Below are positions 34,846 to 40,389 of a stretch of DNA of 40,389 bases, piece after piece (positions within the stretch are counted from its first letter, which is position 1; each line of letters begins with the position of its first letter). The stretch lies in NCBI GenBank assembly GCA_020628855.1, contig JAHDEL010000004.1, positions 100,715 through 141,103 of the forward strand, written 5' to 3'. The position numbers and the translations under genes were made by a program. This stretch comes from Saprospiraceae bacterium (lineage in GTDB: Bacteria; Bacteroidota; Bacteroidia; Chitinophagales; Saprospiraceae). Below the pieces are notes generated by a model. That model saw nothing but the letters and a program-made list of their open reading frames with translations. It did not search any database and had not been told where the DNA came from.

Positions 34846-35841
34846 CTATACTGCAAGTTCAAAAGCTTGATATCTTTCATTTATCTCATCCATGATATCA
34901 AAAAGTATAGATGGATCAGGTTCTGTTACTAATTTAGACCTGTAATGTTTGATGTCTCTTAAGCCCCTGAAATAATTGGTGTAATGTCTCCTCATCTCAA
35001 GCACTCCAAGCTTAGGCCCTTTCCACTCTAAAGAAAATTTTAGATGTCTTTTGGCTACCTCTACTCTCTCAGCTATCGTTGGCGGTGGTAAATGTTCTCC
35101 TGTCTTGACAAAGTGCTTCACCTCTCTGAAGAACCAAGGATTACCAATACTTGCCCTACCTATCATAATTCCATCTACCCCATATCTTTCTTTGTATTCA
35201 ACAGCTTTCTCAGGTGAGTTGATATCGCCGTTGCCTATTACTGGAATATGCATCCTAGGATTATTCTTTATTTCTCCTATCAATGTCCAATCAGCTTCTC
35301 CTTTATACATCTGCTTCCTAGTCCTTCCGTGTATTGCAATTGCTCTAATTCCAACATCTTGAAGTCTTTCCGCTACCTCTACAATATGCTTACTATTATC
35401 GTCCCAGCCTAATCTCGTTTTTACAGTTACAGGGAGATTTGTCGAATCTACAATGGCTTTTGTCAATTCCACCATTCGAGGAATATCCTGCAGGATGCCT
35501 GCTCCAGCCATCTTACAGACTACTTTCTTCACTGGACATCCGAAATTAATGTCTAATACTTCTGGCTGTGCTTCCTCAACAATTGCTGCTGCTTTCTGCA
35601 TCGATTCAAGCTTTGCACCAAAAATTTGAATACCAATAGGACGTTCTTCGGGATAAATATCCATTTTCTGGACACTCTTATGGGCATCACGAATCAACCC
35701 TTCAACTGAAATGAATTCAGTGTACATCATATCACACCCTTGCTCTTTGCACAATACCCTGAAAGGTGGATCACTGACATCCTCCATTGGTGCCAATAAC
35801 AGTGGAAAATCCCCTAAATCTATGCCTGCAATTTTTGCCAT
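34846..35841 (-). CDS. dusB: tRNA-dihydrouridine synthase DusB
   Basis: Dus enzymes reduce uridines in tRNA D-loops using FMN and NADPH. The 331-residue protein has the TIM-barrel FMN motifs LLAPMEDVSD (15-24), the catalytic Cys102 in NFGCPVKKV (99-107), the VTVKTRLGWDD block, and the IAIHGRTRKQMY and IPVIGNGDI phosphate-binding strands. Length and motif set fit the DusB type. It is divergent from the secreted methyltransferase-like gene (69 bases between starts) and leads the dusB-cca unit. A perfect TAnnTTTG box lies 7 bases before its ATG. Confidence 0.95.
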   Translation of the reverse strand: MAKIAGIDLGDFPLLLAPMEDVSDPPFRVLCKEQGCDMMYTEFISVEGLIRDAHKSVQKMDIYPEERPIGIQIFGAKLESMQKAAAIVEEAQPEVLDINFGCPVKKVVCKMAGAGILQDIPRMVELTKAIVDSTNLPVTVKTRLGWDDNSKHIVEVAERLQDVGIRAIAIHGRTRKQMYKGEADWTLIGEIKNNPRMHIPVIGNGDINSPEKAVEYKERYGVDGIMIGRASIGNPWFFREVKHFVKTGEHLPPPTIAERVEVAKRHLKFSLEWKGPKLGVLEMRRHYTNYFRGLRDIKHYRSKLVTEPDPSILFDIMDEINERYQAFELAV

Positions 35842-35848
35842 ACAACTG

Positions 35849-35856
35849 CAAAGGTA
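35849..35856 (-). promoter_or_regulatory. TAnnTTTG promoter box just upstream of dusB
   Basis: The minus strand reads TACCTTTG from 35856 to 35849, with seven bases (CAGTTGT) to the ATG at 35841. The flanking CAG repeats the arrangement at the yyaL-like gene. No clear TTG at -33. Confidence 0.45.
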
Positions 35857-35879
35857 AGTGTATTAATTTATTGATTAGA

Positions 35880-35908
35880 TTGACTAATTTGTTATACTAT
35901 TCATTTTG
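35880..35908 (+). promoter_or_regulatory. Putative promoter of the signal-peptide methyltransferase gene
   Basis: TTG at 35880-35882, an 18-base spacer and TCATTTTG at 35901-35908 (seven of eight positions of TAnnTTTG) lie directly before the ATG at 35911, only two bases beyond the box. Transcription would start at or inside the start codon. Confidence 0.4.
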
Positions 35909-35910
35909 AT

Positions 35911-36834
35911 ATGAGGCACAGAACTCCAACAATCATTCTACTTCTCTTTTTTTGGTGCAGTCCTAGTATTGGTCAAATAGAATTAGACAGCACAGTACTT
36001 ATTGAGAGGCTTTCTACAATTGAAGATGAGTTGATTAAATCTCTTGGAATAAAACATATTGATTACCTCAGAATCACTAAAGAAGTTGATGCAAAAATTC
36101 CTCCTTGGGCAAGAAACATCATGTTTTATAAAACGATGAATTATAGTTTGTATCAAAGCAACTCACTCAGAAAATTTAAGCAAAAACTACTTGAAAACTA
36201 TCCTGCTAAAAGATATACTCGATGGTTAAATAAGAAGCATTTAAATACTATCTATGAATCAAGACATCTTATAGAGTTCTATGATGCCTTTCCAAAAGAT
36301 AGCCTTCTAAGCGAAGCTACTCCTTACTTTAAAGAGAGTGCAGAAATGTTAGGTATAGCATCAAACATGAGAATTGCTGAGATTGGTGTTGGACATGGGG
36401 CTTTTGCTTTATTCCTGAGCCAAACATTCAACAATCTAGATATGGCTTTAAATGAGATCGATTCAATAAAGTTAGAGTTTACTGAAGGGCTTTTGAGCTT
36501 TTGCAACTTGGATCAATCATCAATAAAGATTGACTATCGCCTTGGTACAGCAAATAACCCAAATCTTGAAGGAGAGTTCGACCTTATCTTTATGATCAAT
36601 GTCTATCATCACCTGAGAGAGCCAGAAGAACTCCTATCTAAGATCAATAAACATTTAACAAAAGAAGGAAAACTCATTATCGTTGAAAGCATCAAAAATA
36701 ATTCTAAGCACTGTTGTAAACGAAAAATGGATCATGAGGAGCTGCTGGATTCATTTAAAACAAATAAAGTAAAAGTTCTAGGAACTGAAAGTCAGAAGAA
36801 CACATACTATTTCTCAGTCAGTCCTCGAAAGTAA
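35911..36834 (+). CDS. Signal-peptide-bearing class I SAM methyltransferase-like protein
   Basis: The 307-residue protein starts with what looks like a secretion signal (MRHRTPTIILLLFFWCSPSIGQ). Residues about 145-265 form a class I SAM-dependent methyltransferase fold: the glycine-rich loop AEIGVGHGAF (156-165), NEID near 181-184, FDLIFMINVYHHL (223-235) and the GKLIIVES strand (253-260). The N-terminal helical part (25-145) is unlike standard members. A short HCCKRKMDHEEL stretch follows. Since SAM is cytoplasmic, secretion would be puzzling; Bacteroidota do encode such proteins, so a real export or an inner-membrane anchor facing the cytoplasm are both possible. The 3' end overlaps prmA by 21 bases. 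Confidence 0.8.
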   Translation: MRHRTPTIILLLFFWCSPSIGQIELDSTVLIERLSTIEDELIKSLGIKHIDYLRITKEVDAKIPPWARNIMFYKTMNYSLYQSNSLRKFKQKLLENYPAKRYTRWLNKKHLNTIYESRHLIEFYDAFPKDSLLSEATPYFKESAEMLGIASNMRIAEIGVGHGAFALFLSQTFNNLDMALNEIDSIKLEFTEGLLSFCNLDQSSIKIDYRLGTANNPNLEGEFDLIFMINVYHHLREPEELLSKINKHLTKEGKLIIVESIKNNSKHCCKRKMDHEELLDSFKTNKVKVLGTESQKNTYYFSVSPRK

Positions 36835-37653
36835 CAAGCACGTCCAATCACCCATGGCATCCTCTGTAATCAATTTGAGTCCCAATGCCGTGTAAATCGA
36901 CAGTATAGCATTCTTCTTTTCTCTCAAAATGCCTGAAAGCAAAAGATGACTTGTCCTATGTAGACGCGAAACAATATCTGCTGCAGTTTCGGTTAGGACA
37001 ATTGTGTTAATGTTAGCCAGGATAATATCAAATGTCGTGTGAGGAACTCTATCAATACCTCCATGAAGAATTGACAAGGCACTTTTACAATTATTCAACA
37101 ACCAATGCTCTGCAATATTCTCTATGGATTCATCCTGAATATCATTGGCTACTACACTCTTAGCGCCTCGCTTAGAAGCATAGACTGAGAGTATTCCAGT
37201 GCCTGCACCATAGTCAAATACTTCTAACTCTTTCCAACTCAGCTGTGACATCATCTTAATCATCATATGCGTAGTTGGGTGATGTCCTGTACCAAAAGCC
37301 ATTTTGGGATCAATGAGAATTTCGTGTGCACAGGTGTGGTTAACATCATGAAATTTTGCTCTGATAGCACAATGTGGTTCTATCAATATGGGTTGAAAGT
37401 TAGCTTCCCACTCAGCATTGTAATTTCTGTACGGTAAATGTTGAACTGTGATTTGATCTTCACTTATCGCGTTTGCCTCACAAAATGCATGAATATTCTT
37501 TTTATCAAAGGCAGTTTCATTAATATAGATGACAATACTTGTTGCCTTGATCTCAAAGCCTTCAGCTTGAAAGAATGGATCGCAGAGTACTATTAAGACT
37601 TCTGGATCTTTGCCTTTTGTTTGTATTTCTACTTGATAAAAGCCAGCTCGCAT
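36814..37653 (-). CDS. prmA: Ribosomal protein L11 methyltransferase PrmA
   Basis: PrmA methylates L11 using SAM. From the ATG at 37653 the protein has 279 residues; the frame extends upstream into folD, but the added residues do not resemble the family. Signatures are DPKMAFGTGHHPTTHMMI (115-132), the SAM loop VFDYGAGTGILSVYA (145-159), ANDIQDESIENI and the motif IV ILANINTIVL. The N-terminal L11-recognition domain is present but short. The start overlaps the folD stop by one base (TAATG), so the two are coupled. The 3' end overlaps the methyltransferase-like gene on the other strand by 21 bases. Confidence 0.92.
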   Translation of the reverse strand: MRAGFYQVEIQTKGKDPEVLIVLCDPFFQAEGFEIKATSIVIYINETAFDKKNIHAFCEANAISEDQITVQHLPYRNYNAEWEANFQPILIEPHCAIRAKFHDVNHTCAHEILIDPKMAFGTGHHPTTHMMIKMMSQLSWKELEVFDYGAGTGILSVYASKRGAKSVVANDIQDESIENIAEHWLLNNCKSALSILHGGIDRVPHTTFDIILANINTIVLTETAADIVSRLHRTSHLLLSGILREKKNAILSIYTALGLKLITEDAMGDWTCLLLSRTD

Positions 37654-38528
37654 TAAGATGTTGCTTTTGCAGCTTTGAGCGTATTCATAAGCAGTGCTGC
37701 AACAGTCAGTGGTCCCACTCCTCCCGGAACAGGGGTGATGAATGCACACTTCGGAGCGACATGCTCAAAGTCTACATCGCCTACAAGTCTATAACCTGAT
37801 TTCTTCGTCTGATCAGGAATACTATTTATACCAACATCTATAACTATAGCACCTTCTTTCACTAAATCTTCTGTGACAAATCTATCTCTTCCAATTGCAG
37901 CAACAATGATATCAGCATTTCTCAGGATATCATCCAAGTTTTTAGTGCGGCTATGACACAGCGTTACAGTTGCATTACCAATGTCAGCATTTCTCGACAA
38001 GAGGATGGACATTGGTGTACCTACTATATTACTCCTGCCTAATACGGCGACCTTCTTACCTTCTGTGGTAATATTATACCTGTCCAACATGGTAATGATA
38101 CCAAGTGGAGTCGCTGGAATAAAACCATCCAAACCCATAGTCATTTTTCCAATATTAACAGGATGAAAGCCATCAACATCCTTAGATGGACGAACAGCTT
38201 GTATGACTGCTTGATTATCAATATGTCTTGGTAATGGTAATTGTACAATGAAGCCATCTATATCTGCATCTTCATTGAGTTTTTCTATTTCTGCAATGAG
38301 TTGATCTTGGGTGATATCATCTCCAAGTTCAATAAGAGAAGACTTGAATCCTACCCTATCACACGCTTTAATCTTATGTCCTACATAGACTTTACTAGCT
38401 GGATTACTCCCAACAATTACAGCTGCAAGATGTGGCCTTTTCTTTCCTTTTTCAATAAGGAGATCTACTTCATCACCTAGCTCTCTTTGGATAGTGACTG
38501 AAAGAGTTTTACCGTCTAAAATTTGCAC
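37653..38528 (-). CDS. folD: Bifunctional methylenetetrahydrofolate dehydrogenase/cyclohydrolase FolD
   Basis: FolD interconverts 5,10-methylene-, methenyl- and 10-formyl-THF in one-carbon metabolism. I place the start at the GTG at 38528, which gives the canonical MQILDGK N-terminus and 291 residues; a TTG at 38567 would add 13 residues with no family support. Signatures include SKVYVGHKIKACDRVGF (catalytic Lys region), GFIVQLPLPRHID, KDVDGFHPVN, PATPLGI, and the NADP loop VLGRSNIVGTPM, then TPVPGGVGPLTVAALL near the C-terminus. All are intact. It is followed by prmA with a one-base overlap. Confidence 0.95.
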   Translation of the reverse strand: MQILDGKTLSVTIQRELGDEVDLLIEKGKKRPHLAAVIVGSNPASKVYVGHKIKACDRVGFKSSLIELGDDITQDQLIAEIEKLNEDADIDGFIVQLPLPRHIDNQAVIQAVRPSKDVDGFHPVNIGKMTMGLDGFIPATPLGIITMLDRYNITTEGKKVAVLGRSNIVGTPMSILLSRNADIGNATVTLCHSRTKNLDDILRNADIIVAAIGRDRFVTEDLVKEGAIVIDVGINSIPDQTKKSGYRLVGDVDFEHVAPKCAFITPVPGGVGPLTVAALLMNTLKAAKATS

Positions 38529-38582
38529 AATTTGGAGTTGGTTATTTGAGTCATAAATGTAAGACAAAGTCTTGTAAAGACT

Positions 38583-39164
38583 TTATGCTTTTGATATCAC
38601 TTCTAATCTGGGTTCAACAAAATGGTCATAGACTCTTATTCCTAAGTAACCTATACTGACACCTAGTAGGGTTCCACAAAGAATATCAACTGGATAATGG
38701 ACACCTACATAGACTTGACTGAAAGCAATCAATGCAGCCCAAACACACCATAGGAATCTACTCCGTCTCGAACGCATGCCAAGGACAATTGGAAAGATAA
38801 GCGCCATAGCAAAATGATTAGTTGCATGAGATGAAGTAAAACTATAACCACTTCCGCAAGCCACTAAGACATTAGTTTGTGGATACTGTTCAACAATATG
38901 GCATGGTCGAGGTCTCTTGACAGCATTTTTTATTATTCTACTACTCATTGTGTCTGCAATCCCAATAACAACAATCAGTGAAAAAATGCTTAGCCAGCTT
39001 CTGAGTTTATCTCTATAAATAAGGTAGCCAATAATGATCAAATACAAAGGAATCCATGTTGATTTGCCCCGCAGTATTGGTAATATCACATCAAATACAG
39101 AATTAGAGAGGCCTTGGTTGATTCCATCGAACAATAGTCTATCGAACTGTAAGATTTGCTCCAT
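38583..39164 (-). CDS. PAP2-family membrane phosphatase
   Basis: A 193-residue integral membrane protein with about five or six helices. The phosphatidic-acid-phosphatase signature is present but partly altered: K79-x6-RP (KNAVKRPRP), then SSHATNH at 111-117 (the PSGH position, His113 kept), then S149-Q-VYVGVHYPVD (SRx5Hx3D position, with Gln for Arg; His156 and Asp160 kept). Substrates could be undecaprenyl-PP, lipid A phosphate or phosphatidate. The PAP2 fold is clear; the Arg-to-Gln change may lower or alter activity, though similar variants may exist in this phylum. It lies 54 bases upstream of folD. Confidence 0.85.
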   Translation of the reverse strand: MEQILQFDRLLFDGINQGLSNSVFDVILPILRGKSTWIPLYLIIIGYLIYRDKLRSWLSIFSLIVVIGIADTMSSRIIKNAVKRPRPCHIVEQYPQTNVLVACGSGYSFTSSHATNHFAMALIFPIVLGMRSRRSRFLWCVWAALIAFSQVYVGVHYPVDILCGTLLGVSIGYLGIRVYDHFVEPRLEVISKA

Positions 39165-39168
39165 TACC

Positions 39169-39176
39169 CAAAATTA
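39169..39176 (-). promoter_or_regulatory. TAnnTTTG box directly before the PAP2 gene
   Basis: The minus strand reads TAATTTTG from 39176 to 39169, four bases (GGTA) before the ATG at 39164. It overlaps the T-tail of the terminator of the preceding gene, so the match could be a by-product of that T run. Confidence 0.3.
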
Positions 39177-39205
39177 AAAAAGGTCTACTCATGAGTAGAC
39201 CTTTT
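39175..39205. terminator. Perfect bidirectional hairpin terminator
   Basis: AAAAGGTCTACTC, a central AT and GAGTAGACCTTTT form a perfect inverted repeat with A runs on the left and T runs on the right. It lies 24 bases beyond the CotH-family stop codon and would end that minus-strand transcript before the PAP2 gene. Confidence 0.9.
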
Positions 39206-39228
39206 CCAATATATTCAAAACTTTCGTT

Positions 39229-40389
39229 TTACTCTATTACAACGAAATTGCCTTTAAAATGCTGCTCACCTGATGTCACTCTTATTGTATATACTCCAGG
39301 TTCTGCTATACCATTGAGATTAGCAGAGTAGCCTCCACTGTAAATTGCGAATTGCTCAGAAAACACATTGCGACCAGTAGCATCAAAAATCTGCACTTGA
39401 TCAAGCATTCCATTCTCAAATTCAGCTAATGTAACAGTAATTTCTCCAGTTGTTGGATTAGGAAATACACTAGCATTCCCACTAACGAAAAAGTCCTCAG
39501 TATTTACCAGATCACCAAATACAGCAACCAAAGTATCTGGTTCTGATATCCTAACCTGCGTTGATGCAGAAAGATTATTGGAGAAAATAGAAGTACCAGC
39601 TGTGGCTTTCCAACCACTAAATGCTAATTCTCCATTAGATTCAGCAACAATGTCATTCAGCATTCCTCCGAAGTAATTACCTTTCCATGGCAATGCATTG
39701 ATATCTACTGTATTGAATTTGATGGTTCCTGCTCCTGGAGGATCAGTTGTTACCACCACCTCAAATGGTCCTTCTAATTCATAACACTCAACTATCCCAT
39801 CATCTATTAATTCACATCTCTGCTCAATAAAATTTCTAAGTCTGTCAATATTAGAGTTCCACTTGATCATCGTTCCTCCCCATCTAGCAATATGACGTGG
39901 CATTTCCGGCTCTATCGTTGCAACCATAGAATCCAATTTAGAAAGCATGTTATCACATGAAAAAATCGTATTCATATGATCGGCAGATCTTTGATAATAG
40001 TAATTCTTAAAATGCTCATTTTCCTCTATAAGTTTTAAGAATATCTTCTCATGTTTTCCAACATCTGGGTAATCCCAGAATGTATCATTCATCCATACAT
40101 TGAATGTTGTATCTGTACCAAAGAAGTCATCCATAAAATCTGAAATATCTTCGATATCACAAGGAACTGCATCTGGATCAGTATTAGGGACGCCCGAATA
40201 ATTGATATAATAGTCGAAGGTCGCATCATTATCCCACATGATATAACCCCACTTTTTATGTCCTCCTTCTTCGTTTGTTCCTCTCCACCATCCAGTATTA
40301 TAGTTTAGCCAATCTGATGATACTGCCATAAGATTAGTAACCATATAATCAATCAAACTTGTCAAATTCAGTTGATTCCAAAGCTCATC
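39229..40389 (-). CDS. CotH-family secreted protein with T9SS sorting domain, partial (5' end outside window)
   Basis: The frame stays open to the window edge, giving 386 visible residues; an internal TTG at 40365 is not a real start because in-frame coding continues upstream. The visible N-terminal part matches the end of the CotH kinase-like domain: SLIDYM-x-TNLMAVSSDW, then WGYIMWDNDATFDYYI (metal-binding DND) and a helical region ending in DRLRNFIEQRCELIDDG. A short beta domain follows (about 215-285), then a T9SS sorting domain of about 75 residues with VFPNPTTGEITV, VQIFDATGRNV and GVYTIRVTSG, ending in FKGNFVVIE. CotH-type proteins can phosphorylate partner proteins; activity here is not shown. 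A strong terminator follows. Confidence 0.85.
   Translation of the reverse strand, partial: DELWNQLNLTSLIDYMVTNLMAVSSDWLNYNTGWWRGTNEEGGHKKWGYIMWDNDATFDYYINYSGVPNTDPDAVPCDIEDISDFMDDFFGTDTTFNVWMNDTFWDYPDVGKHEKIFLKLIEENEHFKNYYYQRSADHMNTIFSCDNMLSKLDSMVATIEPEMPRHIARWGGTMIKWNSNIDRLRNFIEQRCELIDDGIVECYELEGPFEVVVTTDPPGAGTIKFNTVDINALPWKGNYFGGMLNDIVAESNGELAFSGWKATAGTSIFSNNLSASTQVRISEPDTLVAVFGDLVNTEDFFVSGNASVFPNPTTGEITVTLAEFENGMLDQVQIFDATGRNVFSEQFAIYSGGYSANLNGIAEPGVYTIRVTSGEQHFKGNFVVIE

Noticed and set aside
1-40389. Search for tRNA, rRNA, CRISPR arrays, insertion sequences, phage or defence genes
   Set aside because: Intergenic gaps are all under about 180 bases, and no cloverleaf-like, repeat-array or transposase-like sequence was seen in any of them or in the translated frames.

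Overview
This window reads as ordinary chromosomal DNA from a member of the Bacteroidota, most likely a free-living (marine or freshwater) relative of the Saprospiraceae/Cytophagia; the phylum is well supported and anything finer is a guess. The evidence is AT-rich DNA, several large secreted proteins ending in a type IX secretion (T9SS) C-terminal sorting domain, a PorT-like gene directly behind ubiE/menG, a DUF3822-rsmD pair, start codons without Shine-Dalgarno sequences, and promoter-like TAnnTTTG boxes of the Bacteroidota type. No tRNA, rRNA, CRISPR array, insertion sequence, phage gene or plasmid function was seen. No gene-free stretch exceeds about 180 bases.

Layout. 1-2842 (minus): a tightly overlapping sulfotransferase - prmC - Kelch-protein unit; the Kelch gene runs off the left edge. 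2873-5422: cytidine deaminase, a DUF11 T9SS cargo protein on the opposite strand, then doxX-like and miaE-like genes with a good promoter. 5403-10848: a glycosyltransferase whose start codon abuts that of a divergent sortilin-like Asp-box propeller protein, followed by a membrane histidine kinase. 10853-17032 (minus): a degenerate thioredoxin-fold protein, a TPR protein, gyrA and a secreted arylsulfotransferase-like protein. 17264-18714: ubiE and porT. 18699-24142 (minus): glnS, argS, rsmD, a DUF3822 gene and a membrane-anchored hypothetical. 24300-27834: tsaD, a Lys-rich secreted protein, an alpha/beta hydrolase, a DUF2807 lipoprotein with DGVG repeats, and a YkuK-type RNase H-fold protein. 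27950-33323: an exported-looking DUF255/YyaL protein and a 900-residue T9SS cargo with Asp-rich repeats. 33437-35841 (minus): cca and dusB. 35911-39164: a methyltransferase-fold protein with an apparent signal peptide, prmA, folD and a PAP2 phosphatase. 39229-40389 (minus): the C-terminal part of a CotH-family T9SS cargo.

Functionally the window is rich in translation and tRNA/rRNA maturation (prmC, prmA, rsmD, miaE, tsaD, cca, dusB, glnS, argS) mixed with envelope and secretion functions: PorT and at least four T9SS cargo proteins. Genes are packed very tightly: of eight convergent pairs four overlap at their 3' ends, two have gaps of 0-4 bases, and only two are separated by hairpin terminators. 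I found no clear new multi-gene system. The most unusual observations are TAnnTTTG boxes pressed directly against several start codons (possible leaderless transcripts), a methyltransferase fold with a signal peptide, an RsmD homologue with GPPY instead of DPPY, and a thioredoxin-like protein that keeps only one cysteine of its CxxC motif.
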